Assembly: GCF_036898465.1 (NCBI RefSeq)
Contig: NZ_JARUMJ010000001.1
Coordinates: 5,704,001-5,768,000 of the forward strand
Reading direction: 5' to 3'
Length of the DNA stretch: 64,000 bases
From: Streptomyces sp. B21-105
GTDB lineage: Bacteria > Actinomycetota > Actinomycetes > Streptomycetales > Streptomycetaceae
The translations under genes were made by a program, and so were the position numbers. Shown here piece by piece: positions 1 through 7,803 of this stretch (positions are counted from its first letter, which is position 1; every line of letters starts with the position of its first letter). A model generated the notes under the pieces. The model saw only the letters and a program-made list of their open reading frames with translations, made no database searches and was not told where the DNA came from.

Positions 1-344
1 ACCAGCGGGCCGATGAGGGACTCGAAGATCTCGTCGACCGGCTCACCCGCCTGCATCGCCCGCCGGAGGTCGGCGCGGGCCTGTTCGTCGGCGGCGGAAC
101 GGGGTCGGTCACCGCACCCGGCGGCGTCGATGCTCGCCACCGCGTAACCGCGCGCCGCGGTGTACCGGGCCCGGGCCACCAGCCGGGGATCCGCCTTGGG
201 CAGGCCGTTGTTGTGGGCCATCAGAATCAGCGGTGCCGGCGCGGCGGACTCGGGTGTCCACAGGGTGCCGGGGATCTCGCCGAGGGTGAACTCGCGCTCG
301 AGGACGCCGTCGTCGGCGAGGCGCTGCTCGGAAGTGAGTCGCAT
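1..344 (-). CDS. alpha/beta hydrolase (dienelactone-hydrolase-like), 3' part cut by window edge
   Basis: The first ~114 residues are present; the rest lies left of the window. The ATG at 344 follows a GAAAGG ribosome site. The visible part has a beta-rich start, then LILMAHNNG, which looks like the strand leading into the oxyanion-hole turn of an alpha/beta hydrolase, then a segment (YAVASIDAAGCGDRP) typical of DLH-like serine hydrolases. The nucleophile elbow and the catalytic acid and histidine are not in the window, so activity cannot be judged. A 17-codon ORF with its own strong ribosome site lies 45 nt upstream on the same strand and may be its leader. The family call is fairly safe; the substrate is unknown. 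Confidence 0.65.
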   Translation of the reverse strand, partial: MRLTSEQRLADDGVLEREFTLGEIPGTLWTPESAAPAPLILMAHNNGLPKADPRLVARARYTAARGYAVASIDAAGCGDRPRSAADEQARADLRRAMQAGEPVDEIFESLIGPL

Positions 345-389
345 GGTCGTGCCTTTCGGGAATGCGCGTGAACGGCGCTCCCGGACGAC

Positions 390-443
390 CTATCGCCCGA
401 CCGTGACCCCGGAGGGGAGCACCCATGTCGATACAGCGTTCAC
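390..443 (-). CDS. 17-residue small ORF / candidate leader peptide upstream of the hydrolase
   Basis: GTG at 443 is preceded, seven bases away, by GAGGAGGT (451-458), one of the best Shine-Dalgarno matches in the window. The ORF reads MNAVSTWVLPSGVTVGR and ends at TAG, 45 nt before the hydrolase ATG. It is not a truncated start of the hydrolase because the frame closes. It could be a regulatory leader peptide (four Val codons, one Trp), a small functional peptide, or a chance ORF. I know no family for it. Confidence 0.4.
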   Translation of the reverse strand: MNAVSTWVLPSGVTVGR

Positions 444-597
444 GGGTACCACCTCCTCGTCTCTCGCACGGCCGCCAGGAAAGTAGCAGCGGTGGCCGCG
501 ATCCGCCAACGGGTTTTCCGCGCAGGGTCCGTGACCGTGACACGGCCCGGCGGCGCCGCCGCGGTCCCTTGGTCGGGCCGGCGCCGGCCCGACGCCC

Positions 598-1905
598 TCA
601 GGCCGGGCGCACCACGCTGTGGATGCCGGACTCGCCGTCGCAGTAGATCGACTCCTCGCGCACATAGGCGCCGGGCTTCGGAGAGTGGATCATCATGCCG
701 TTGCCGATGTAGACCCCGACGTGGCTGACGTCGTCGTAGAAGAAGATCAGGTCGCCGGGCCGGGCGGCGGCGAGCGGGACCGTGACGCCGGCGCCCGCCT
801 GGGCGTGGGTGCTGCGGGGCAGGGTGACCGCGGCGGCCTTCCAGGCGGCCTGGGTGAGGCCGGAGCAGTCGTAGGACCCGGGTCCGGTCGCGCCCCATAC
901 GTACGGCTTCCCGATCTGTGCGCGGGCGAAGGCGAGGGCCTTCTCGGCCTTGACGGCGTACGACGCGTCCACGACAGAGCCGGCAGAGGCCGCAGCGCCC
1001 GCCGCCGACGCTGTGGTGGGGGACGTCTCATACGCCGTCGGCGCTGCGGCTGGGGGCGCGCCGTACGCCGTCGGCGCTGCGGTCGGGGCCGCCGTGCCCG
1101 CCGTGCCCGTCGACTCCGTGCCCGACGGTCCGCCGATCCTCTCTTCGGCGGGCCGGGCGGTCTGCCGGGCCGCTGCCTGCTGGGCCGCCGCCTGCCGGTA
1201 GGCGAGCTCCGCCGCGCGCGCGGCCTCCTCCTGCTTCAGCTTCTCGATCGCCGCGAGGCGCGCCGTCTCCTGGGCCGCCAGCCGGGACAGCACCTCGCGT
1301 GCGTCGCCGAGCTTCTTCTGGACGGCGGCCTTGGCGGTCCGCAGGCCGTGCTGCGGGTCGGCGGGCGTCGCGAGGCTCTCGGCCGTCTCGTGGCGCCGCT
1401 TCGGGGTCGCCGACTGCTCGGCGACGTAGTCGTCGACCGCGCCCTGCCGGCGGTCGGTCGGCCGGTCAGTCAGCCGGTTGCGGCCGGCGTGGTCCTGCTG
1501 GGTGTCCGCGAGGAGGGGGGTCGCGGTGGCGGGCGCGGAGGCGCCGGTGCGGTACCGGGCCGCGGCCCGTGGGCCCGGTTCCTCACGCGCCTCGGAGGGG
1601 TTCCGGGTGCGCTGGGGGGCGACGTCGTCGAGGAGACCGTCCGCGCGCGTGCGCTGCTCGGTCGTCCTGGGCGTCTTCTCCTTGGCGGAGTTGCTCTTCT
1701 CGGTCGCCGACCCCGCCTGGCGGTAGAGGTCGTCGACCTTTTTCTCGACCTCCTCCAGGCTCGGCCTGCCGTCGTCCGAGGGAGCGGCGTTCGCCGACTG
1801 GGAGAGCAGGGCCACGGACGTGAGGGCCGCGGTGGCGAGGGCGGGGGGACGTATGCCTGCCATACGCGAAGCCGCGGAGCGTGGCCTGCGATGCTGCGAC
1901 GCCAA
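598..1905 (-). CDS. secreted NlpC/P60 peptidoglycan endopeptidase
   Basis: 435 residues from a TTG at 1905, preceded by AAGGAGT; the downstream in-frame ATG would remove the basic N-region of the signal peptide. Residues 1-40 form a signal peptide with an ALATAALTSVALL core. Residues ~50-260 are Lys/Glu/Ala/Arg-rich and predicted coiled coil, as in other secreted NlpC/P60 hydrolases, followed by an Ala/Pro/Thr linker. The C-terminal ~107 residues are the NlpC/P60 domain: YDCSGL gives Cys347, SHVGVYIG gives His395, and His407 is the likely third residue. The family cleaves stem peptides (D-Glu/meso-Dap) of the wall. The long leader resembles a c-di-AMP riboswitch, which is common before Streptomyces wall hydrolases. 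pcrA is divergent. Confidence 0.88.
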   Translation of the reverse strand: MASQHRRPRSAASRMAGIRPPALATAALTSVALLSQSANAAPSDDGRPSLEEVEKKVDDLYRQAGSATEKSNSAKEKTPRTTEQRTRADGLLDDVAPQRTRNPSEAREEPGPRAAARYRTGASAPATATPLLADTQQDHAGRNRLTDRPTDRRQGAVDDYVAEQSATPKRRHETAESLATPADPQHGLRTAKAAVQKKLGDAREVLSRLAAQETARLAAIEKLKQEEAARAAELAYRQAAAQQAAARQTARPAEERIGGPSGTESTGTAGTAAPTAAPTAYGAPPAAAPTAYETSPTTASAAGAAASAGSVVDASYAVKAEKALAFARAQIGKPYVWGATGPGSYDCSGLTQAAWKAAAVTLPRSTHAQAGAGVTVPLAAARPGDLIFFYDDVSHVGVYIGNGMMIHSPKPGAYVREESIYCDGESGIHSVVRPA

Positions 1906-1944
1906 GGGAGGCGACTCCTTCCAAAAGCTCCGCCTGCCGGTCGG

Positions 1945-2160
1945 CGGTGAGGTCCCGGAGGCCGCCGTCCAGGCACCGGGGAGGGTGTTTCGGGCGGGCG
2001 AGCGGAAGGCCGTCCTACGCCGGCCTTCTCCCGACAGGGTCGGGCCGGTTCACCCAGGTTGCGGTGGTCCCCGGAGCCACGCGGCGCGAGCGGGCGCCTC
2101 GGCTCCGGCGGAGGCCGCGCGGTCCGGCGGGGTCACCGGTGGAGTCGTACGGCCTGTCCG
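1945..2160 (-). ncRNA. probable ydaO-type (c-di-AMP) riboswitch, partly degenerate
   Basis: On the minus strand the leader of the NlpC/P60 gene carries, in order, GGGGACC, an ACC...GGGTGAACC element around 2060-2073, a hairpin, GCGTAGGACGGCCTTCC around 2004-2020, and CGCCCGAA around 1988-1996. This order and spacing match the conserved blocks of the ydaO/yuaA class, which in actinobacteria is known before resuscitation-factor and NlpC/P60 genes. The block normally read as CCGUCAGCUAACC is poorly conserved here, so the call is not certain. Ends are approximate. If functional, c-di-AMP would lower expression of the wall hydrolase. Confidence 0.58.
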
Positions 2161-2161
2161 C

Positions 2162-2191
2162 ACGGTAGCCAACGCGTGTGGCCCGTGTGAA
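2162..2191 (-). promoter_or_regulatory. candidate sigma70-type promoter for the NlpC/P60 leader
   Basis: Minus-strand TTCACA (2186-2191) is separated by 18 bases from TACCGT (2162-2167). It sits just upstream of the riboswitch-like leader, which fits a transcript starting near 2155. Inferred by eye. Confidence 0.35.
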
Positions 2192-2361
2192 GGTTGACGG
2201 GCGATATGCCCGATACATTTTCGTGACCTGAGGGTGGATCCCACGCTCCTGGCCGGAACCGTCGCGGTTCGTGACCGCGGCGGGCCGGAGGGTGAGTGCG
2301 CGGCGAAGTGCGGGGCGAAGCGCGAGCGAAGTGCGGGGCGAGTTTTCCGGACGGCGGCCGG

Positions 2362-2384
2362 TTGTCGGTGGCGCCCCCTAAACT
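2362..2384 (+). promoter_or_regulatory. RecA-NDp / PafBC-type DNA-damage promoter of pcrA
   Basis: TTGTCGGTG (2362-2370), eight bases, then TAAACT (2379-2384). This fits the RecA-NDp consensus TTGTCRGTG-N8-TANNNT known from mycobacterial LexA-independent damage genes, where PafBC is the activator. A start seven or so bases downstream falls within a few bases of the ATG at 2394, so the mRNA would be nearly leaderless. Confidence 0.7.
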
Positions 2385-2393
2385 CGGAGAGCG

Positions 2394-4892
2394 ATGAGCA
2401 GCCTCTTTGACGACAGCTTCCTGGCGGACCTCAAGGGCCCCCGTGCCCACGAGGAAGAGCCCCCGCCGCCCGAGGACGATCACGGACCGGAGCCGGTCCC
2501 GGACGATCTGTTCGGCGGGAAGTTCGACGCGCCCCCGGACCGGGACTCCTACTACCGCGGCGGCGCCCCCCGTCCGGCTCTCGACCCGGCGGCACTCCTG
2601 GACGGGCTGAACGACAACCAGCGCGCGGCCGTCGTGCACGCCGGCACACCGCTGCTCATCGTGGCCGGCGCCGGTTCGGGCAAGACGCGCGTGCTCACCC
2701 ACCGCATCGCCCACCTCCTCGCCGAGCGCCACGTGCACCCGGGGCAGATCCTCGCGATCACCTTCACCAACAAGGCCGCGGGCGAGATGAAGGAGCGCGT
2801 CGAGCAGCTCGTCGGCCCGCGCGCGAACGCGATGTGGGTCATGACGTTCCACAGCGCGTGTGTGCGCATCCTGCGCCGGGAGAGCAAGAAGCTCGGCTTC
2901 ACGTCGTCGTTCTCGATCTACGACGCCGCCGACTCCAAGCGCCTCATGGCCCTCGTCTGCCGGGACCTGGACCTCGACCCCAAGCGCTACCCGCCGAAGT
3001 CCTTCAGCGCGAAGATCAGCAACCTGAAGAACGAGCTGATCGACGAGGAGGACTTCGCGGCGCAGGCGACGGACGGTTTTGAGAAGACCCTCGCCCAGGC
3101 CTACGCGATGTACCAGTCGAGGCTGCGCGAGGCGAACGCCCTCGACTTCGACGACCTGATCATGACGACGGTCAATCTGCTGCGCGCCTTCCCCGACGTC
3201 GCCGAGCACTACCGCCGCCGGTTCCGGCACGTCATGGTCGACGAGTACCAGGACACCAACCACGCCCAGTACGCCCTGGTGCGCGAGCTGGTCGGCACCT
3301 CCGAGCACCCTGTGGACGTCCCGCCGAGCGACTACGACCTGCCGCCGGCGGAACTGTGCGTCGTCGGTGACGCCGACCAGTCGATCTACGCCTTCCGGGG
3401 CGCGACGATCCGCAACATCCTCCAGTTCGAGGAGGACTACCCGAGCGCGACGACGATCCTGCTCGAGCAGAACTACCGCTCGACGCAGACGATCCTGTCA
3501 GCCGCCAACGCGGTCATCGAGCGCAACGAGTCGCGCCGGCCCAAGAACCTGTGGACCAACGCGGGCGAGGGCGCGCGCATCACCGGCTACGTCGCCGACA
3601 CCGAGCACGACGAGGCGCAGTTCGTCGCCGACGAGATAGACCGCCTGACGGACGCGGGTGACGCGAAGGCGGGCGATGTGGCGGTCTTCTACCGCACCAA
3701 CGCCCAGTCCCGTGTCTTCGAGGAGATCTTCATCCGGGTCGGCCTGCCCTACAAGGTCGTCGGCGGGGTCCGCTTCTACGAGCGCAAGGAGGTCAGGGAC
3801 GTCCTGGCCTATCTGCGCGTGCTGGCCAACCCGGAGGACTCGGTGCCGCTGCGCCGGATCCTCAACGTGCCCAAGCGCGGCATCGGCGACCGTGCCGAGG
3901 CGATGATCGACGCCCTCTCCCAGCGGGAGAAGATCAGCTTCCCGCAGGCCCTGAAGCGCGTCGACGAGGCGTACGGCATGGCCTCGCGGTCGACGAACGC
4001 CGTGAAGCGGTTCAACGCGCTGATGGAGGAGCTGCGCACGATCGTCGAGTCGGGCGCCGGTCCGGCGACCGTCCTGGAGGCGGTGCTCGAACGCACCGGC
4101 TACCTCGCCGAGTTGCAGGCCTCCACCGACCCGCAGGACGAGACCCGGATCGAGAACCTCCAGGAACTCGCCGCCGTCGCCCTGGAGTTCGAGCAGGAGG
4201 CCGGCGCAGGGGAGGGCGAGGACGCCGCCCCGGCCGGCCTCTCCGACTTCCTGGAGCGGGTCGCGCTGGTCGCCGACTCCGACCAGATCCCCGACGAGGA
4301 GGAGGACGGCTCGGGCGTCATCACCCTGATGACCCTGCACACCGCCAAGGGCCTCGAGTTCCCGGTCGTCTTCCTGACGGGCATGGAGGACGGCGTCTTC
4401 CCGCACATGCGCGCCCTCGGCCAGACCAAGGAGCTGGAGGAGGAGCGCCGGCTCGCGTACGTGGGCATCACGCGTGCGCGTGAGCGGCTGTACCTCACCC
4501 GGTCGTCGCTGCGCAGCGCCTGGGGGCAGCCGTCGTACAACCCGCCCTCCCGGTTCCTGGAGGAGATCCCGCCGACGCATGTGGACTGGAAGCGGACGGG
4601 GGCGTCCTCGCCCGTGCCGTCCGGGCCGGTGTCCGGGGTGGCAGCCTCACTGTCTTCGTCCCTCTCGCGTTCCTCGGCGGCGGGCGCGTCCGGATTCGCG
4701 ACGCGCCGCACCGCGGGGGAGAAGCCCGTGGTCGCGCTGGCCGTCGGCGACCGGGTCACGCACGACCAGTTCGGGCTCGGCACGGTCGTCGGAGTGAAGG
4801 GCACCGGCGCCAACGCGGAGGCCACCGTCGACTTCGGCGACACCAAGCCGAAGCGACTGCTGCTGCGGTACGCGCCGGTGGAGAAGCTGTAG
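2394..4892 (+). CDS. pcrA: ATP-dependent DNA helicase PcrA/UvrD
   Basis: 832 residues, a superfamily 1A 3'-5' helicase of nucleotide excision repair, mismatch repair and replication restart. Walker A is AGAGSGKT near residues 91-98; Walker B is VDEYQD near 281-286; then GDADQSIYAFRGA, EQNYRST, TLHTAKGLEF and AYVGITRARERLYL follow in the order expected of motifs III-VI. The C-terminal ~55 residues (VGDRVTHDQFGLGTVV) match the Tudor-like domain that in PcrA contacts RNA polymerase. An acidic, disordered 65-residue N-terminus precedes the QxxA motif (NDNQRAAV), as in other actinomycete PcrA. The promoter has a RecA-NDp motif, so it is probably induced by DNA damage. A hairpin terminator follows directly. 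Confidence 0.95.
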   Translation: MSSLFDDSFLADLKGPRAHEEEPPPPEDDHGPEPVPDDLFGGKFDAPPDRDSYYRGGAPRPALDPAALLDGLNDNQRAAVVHAGTPLLIVAGAGSGKTRVLTHRIAHLLAERHVHPGQILAITFTNKAAGEMKERVEQLVGPRANAMWVMTFHSACVRILRRESKKLGFTSSFSIYDAADSKRLMALVCRDLDLDPKRYPPKSFSAKISNLKNELIDEEDFAAQATDGFEKTLAQAYAMYQSRLREANALDFDDLIMTTVNLLRAFPDVAEHYRRRFRHVMVDEYQDTNHAQYALVRELVGTSEHPVDVPPSDYDLPPAELCVVGDADQSIYAFRGATIRNILQFEEDYPSATTILLEQNYRSTQTILSAANAVIERNESRRPKNLWTNAGEGARITGYVADTEHDEAQFVADEIDRLTDAGDAKAGDVAVFYRTNAQSRVFEEIFIRVGLPYKVVGGVRFYERKEVRDVLAYLRVLANPEDSVPLRRILNVPKRGIGDRAEAMIDALSQREKISFPQALKRVDEAYGMASRSTNAVKRFNALMEELRTIVESGAGPATVLEAVLERTGYLAELQASTDPQDETRIENLQELAAVALEFEQEAGAGEGEDAAPAGLSDFLERVALVADSDQIPDEEEDGSGVITLMTLHTAKGLEFPVVFLTGMEDGVFPHMRALGQTKELEEERRLAYVGITRARERLYLTRSSLRSAWGQPSYNPPSRFLEEIPPTHVDWKRTGASSPVPSGPVSGVAASLSSSLSRSSAAGASGFATRRTAGEKPVVALAVGDRVTHDQFGLGTVVGVKGTGANAEATVDFGDTKPKRLLLRYAPVEKL

Positions 4893-4899
4893 GCCGAGC

Positions 4900-4924
4900 C
4901 ACCGGGCGGCCCCACCGCCCGGTG
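4900..4924. terminator. hairpin terminator between convergent pcrA and the M23 gene
   Basis: Ten-base perfect stem CACCGGGCGG / CCGCCCGGTG with a five-base loop, eight bases after the pcrA stop. It lies between convergent genes and could act on both strands. No T-run, as is usual in Streptomyces. Confidence 0.7.
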
Positions 4925-4974
4925 CACGCGTGAACCCCGCTTCGGCGGCGGACACTCTGGCGGCCGGTTGCCAG

Positions 4975-5002
4975 TGGCTGCTGACCGGTGGCTGCTGACC
5001 GG
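4975..5002. repeat. 14-bp tandem duplication
   Basis: TGGCTGCTGACCGG occurs twice in direct succession (4975-4988, 4989-5002), between the pcrA terminator and the M23 stop codon. Confidence 0.9.
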
Positions 5003-5034
5003 CGGGGCGTGGGGTGCGGCGCGGGGCGCGAAGA

Positions 5035-5080
5035 GCGCTTACGTCGGGAGGCGCTTACGTCGGGAGGCGCTTACGTCGGG
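5035..5080. repeat. 16-bp tandem repeat containing the M23 gene stop codon
   Basis: GCGCTTACGTCGGGAG is present at 5035-5050 and 5051-5066, and its first 14 bases again at 5067-5080. The TTA at 5071-5073 in the third unit is the TAA stop of the M23 gene on the minus strand, so the 3' end of the gene appears to have been duplicated outward. Confidence 0.9.
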
Positions 5081-6651
5081 TTGAGGCCGTGGCTGCGCAG
5101 CCACGGCAGCGGGTCGATCGCCGAACCACCGGCCGGCCGGACCTCGAAGTGCAGGTGCGGGCCGGTCGAGTTGCCGGAGTTGCCCGAGTAGGCGATCGGG
5201 TCGCCGGCCTTCACCGTCGTGCCGGAGGGGACGCGATAGGTGGAGAGGTGGCAGTACCAGGTCTCCGTGCCGTCCTTCGACGTCAGGATCAGCATGTTGC
5301 CGTAGGCGCTGTTCCACTGGGTGCGCACGGTGCCGTCGGTCGCGGCCATCACCGTCGTGCCGTACGCGACGGGGAAGTCGATGCCGGTGTGCTGCGACAT
5401 CCAGTTGATGCCGGCCTGGCCGAAGTAGGCGCTGAGGCCGTGCTGCGCGACCGGGAGGGCGTACTTGGGGCGCAGCCGCTCCTTGCGGGCCGCTTCAGCC
5501 GCCGCCTTCTTCTTCTCGGCCTCCTGCTGCGCCTTGAGGTCGATGCGCTCCTGCGTGCGGCTGACCCGGTCGCCGAAGTCGTCGGCCCCGGCGCTGAGCG
5601 TCGCGAGCTGGCTGTCCAGCTTGGTGTTGGCGGCGGACGGCTTCACCGGCTGAGCGTCCGCGGCGGAGGCCGAGGTCTCCTTGCCGTCGCCGCCGGTGAG
5701 CGTGCCGACCGAGGCGGCGGCGATCCCGGCGACGCTCATCACACAGGCCGAGGGCACCGCCACCGTCAGCAGCGCGGAGCGCCTGGCGGGCACCCGGCGC
5801 CGGGAACGGTTCGCGTTACGGGTGGCCGCCCGGCCGAGGGGCGCGGAGACGGGATCTTCCTGGTCGTCGAGGAGCGGAAGGGGGGCGCCGTCCGCCGACT
5901 CGCCCTCGGTGCCGCTCGCTTCGGTGCCGACCGCCTCGGTGCCGGTCTCGTCGTACGCGAGCTGCTCGAAGGTGGCGGTGGCCTGCTGGTCGAACGGGAC
6001 CTCGGCCTGCTGCTCGAACTCGTCCGCGGCGGCCTGGGCGAAGATGCCGGACGGGTCGCCGTCGGAGTTCCACTGCGTGGCGTCGTACGCGCCGGTGTCG
6101 AAGTTCTGCGTGCCCCATTCCCACTGCTGGGTCGCGTCGGCGGGGCAGCCGGGCTGGTCGGGCTGGAGCCAGGCGCTCGCGTCCCACTGGCCGGAGGCGT
6201 CGTGCGCGGTCGCCTGCTGCGGGACGGCGGACAGGTGCTGGTGCTGTCCCGTCTGCCAGGCGGTCGCGTCGTACGCGCCGGAGTCGTGGACGGCGTGGTG
6301 CTGGGCCGCGTACGCGTCGTAGTTCAGCGTCTGGTGGCTGCCCGTGTCCATGGCCTGGTGGCTGCCCGTGTCCGCGGACCCGTGGGCGCCGGTGTGCCAC
6401 TGCGTGCCGTCGTACGTGCCGGTCGCGGTGCCGACGGCGTCGCCCGAAAGCTCGCCGAACAGCGGGTCGGCGGCGGTGAAGTGCCCGGTCGTGTGCGCGC
6501 CGGTGTCGTAGCCGGCGGTCTCGTGACCGTCGTACGTGGTGAAGCCGTCGTACGAGACTTCCTGGGTGCCGTACGACGCGTAGTGCGCCGAAGCGGCGTC
6601 GGAAGCCGGGGTCGGGGAGGTCATGATTCCCGACGGGTGACGGTCATTCAC
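5071..6651 (-). CDS. membrane-anchored M23 family metallopeptidase
   Basis: 526 residues from the GTG at 6651, chosen because it follows AAAGAGAAG and lies downstream of a good promoter; an upstream ATG at 6744 would precede that promoter. Residues 1-290 form a long Gly/Tyr/Thr/Asp/Gln/His-rich tail with loose repeats such as DTGSHQ and YDATQW. One membrane segment follows at about 292-319, then a coiled coil, then a C-terminal LytM/M23 domain of ~120 residues with HTGIDF, YCHLS and GPHLHFEV, the zinc-binding and catalytic histidines. The family cuts peptidoglycan cross-bridges. The tail should be cytoplasmic and the enzyme outside. It lies between pcrA and a lipase, all on the minus strand except pcrA. 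Confidence 0.87.
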   Translation of the reverse strand: MNDRHPSGIMTSPTPASDAASAHYASYGTQEVSYDGFTTYDGHETAGYDTGAHTTGHFTAADPLFGELSGDAVGTATGTYDGTQWHTGAHGSADTGSHQAMDTGSHQTLNYDAYAAQHHAVHDSGAYDATAWQTGQHQHLSAVPQQATAHDASGQWDASAWLQPDQPGCPADATQQWEWGTQNFDTGAYDATQWNSDGDPSGIFAQAAADEFEQQAEVPFDQQATATFEQLAYDETGTEAVGTEASGTEGESADGAPLPLLDDQEDPVSAPLGRAATRNANRSRRRVPARRSALLTVAVPSACVMSVAGIAAASVGTLTGGDGKETSASAADAQPVKPSAANTKLDSQLATLSAGADDFGDRVSRTQERIDLKAQQEAEKKKAAAEAARKERLRPKYALPVAQHGLSAYFGQAGINWMSQHTGIDFPVAYGTTVMAATDGTVRTQWNSAYGNMLILTSKDGTETWYCHLSTYRVPSGTTVKAGDPIAYSGNSGNSTGPHLHFEVRPAGGSAIDPLPWLRSHGLNPT

Positions 6652-6697
6652 CAACTTCTCTTTCGTCGACGACAGGGGCTGCCAGAGCAGTGCGGCG

Positions 6698-6727
6698 ACT
6701 GTACCCGGCAGTACGCGGGCGCGACAA
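6698..6727 (-). promoter_or_regulatory. candidate promoter of the M23 gene
   Basis: Minus-strand TTGTCG (6722-6727), 18-base spacer, TACAGT (6698-6703). Expected start near 6691, about 40 bases before the GTG at 6651, which supports that start choice. Confidence 0.5.
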
Positions 6728-6849
6728 TGTTCTGCAGGTTTCATGCCCGAAGGAAAGGGGCATTCGGCTCTGTTTCGGGGGACGGCGGGCGCGGGCTTGG
6801 CTTTACGTTCGAATGACGTTCGATGTTGAACGAGTGGCAGAGGGTGTCG

Positions 6850-7803
6850 TCAGGCCACCGTGAGGCCGGTCTGCCGGGTGCCGGAGCGAGCGGCGGCGGG
6901 CTCCTGCGGTGTCGCGGTGTCGAGGGCCTGCCGTATTCCGGTCGCGACGGCGGGGTGCACGGGCAGCGCGAGATGGCCGATCCCGGTCACCCGGACGTTC
7001 TGTGCGGACAGGTCGGGGTGGTCCACGCAGGCGGACTCCAGCGGGTCCATGAGGTGGTCCAGATCGCTCCAGAAGCTGACGAACCTGGTGCGGCACCCCG
7101 GCGCGGGCCGGGAGAGCTCCTCGATCACCGCCGAACCCGGACGCATCTGGCGCACGATCGGGTGCGCGTTCGCCAGCGGCGCCACCCGGGTGCCGGAGTG
7201 CGGGGTGCCCAGCGTGACCAGGATGCGGACGCGGACGTCACCGCCCAGCCGTTGTACGTAGTAGCGCGCGATCAGGCCGCCCAGGCTGTGCCCGACCACG
7301 TCGACCTGCACACTGCCGGTGCGCTCGCAGATCTCCTCTATGTGCCGGCCGAGCAACTCGGCCGCCGTCCGTATGTCACAGGTCAGCGGCGAGTAGTTGA
7401 GCGACTCCACGCGATGCCGGCCGTGCTGCGCGAGGCTGCGGCGCAGCAGCACGAACACGGAGCGGTTGTCGATGAACCCGTGCAGCAGCACCACCGGCGG
7501 CGGCGCCTGGGTGGGCAGCCGGGCCGGATCCTCGGCGGCGGCCCCCGCGGGCAGGGCGGGACGGACCGGGTCGCGGCGCTCCTGCGCGATGCCGGAGGGG
7601 TACAGGAGCAGATGCCCCGCGAGTATCGCGAGGTCCAGAGCGGTCGCCTTGAGGAGGGCCAGGGACAGGCCGGCCAGTCGGCCCGGCAGGCTCGGGAGGT
7701 CCGGCAGCCCCGGGATGCCCGGGAAGCCGGGCAGGCCCGGCAGGTCCGGGAACAGACGCTGGCACAGCGGCAGAAGGGGCTGCAGTGCCCGGGTGACCTT
7801 CAT
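6850..7803 (-). CDS. triacylglycerol lipase / alpha-beta hydrolase with Pro-Gly-rich N-terminus
   Basis: 317 residues from ATG 7803, preceded by AGGAGGT. The alpha/beta-hydrolase core starts near residue 103: VVLLHGF supplies the oxyanion turn, GHSLGG gives Ser173, SDLDHLMDP holds the acid (Asp247 or Asp249), and GIGHLAL gives His277. TLGTPHSG near 198-204 is typical of bacterial lipases. Residues 20-41 are an unusual run of Leu/Phe/Ile-Pro-Gly repeats resembling a short collagen-like stretch. Residues 42-68 are hydrophobic and could anchor the protein; I see no clear signal-peptidase site. Neighbours (wall hydrolases) suggest an envelope location. Confidence 0.82.
   Translation of the reverse strand: MKVTRALQPLLPLCQRLFPDLPGLPGFPGIPGLPDLPSLPGRLAGLSLALLKATALDLAILAGHLLLYPSGIAQERRDPVRPALPAGAAAEDPARLPTQAPPPVVLLHGFIDNRSVFVLLRRSLAQHGRHRVESLNYSPLTCDIRTAAELLGRHIEEICERTGSVQVDVVGHSLGGLIARYYVQRLGGDVRVRILVTLGTPHSGTRVAPLANAHPIVRQMRPGSAVIEELSRPAPGCRTRFVSFWSDLDHLMDPLESACVDHPDLSAQNVRVTGIGHLALPVHPAVATGIRQALDTATPQEPAAARSGTRQTGLTVA

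Noticed and set aside
619..1950. 443-residue plus-strand ORF over the NlpC/P60 gene
   Set aside because: Antisense shadow: Arg/Gly-rich composition, no ribosome site, and the minus-strand gene has clear catalytic motifs.
6805..6832. Possible LexA box (GTTCGATGTTGAAC)
   Set aside because: Half-sites are in the wrong order and spacing for the GAAC-N4-GTTC type actinobacterial SOS box.
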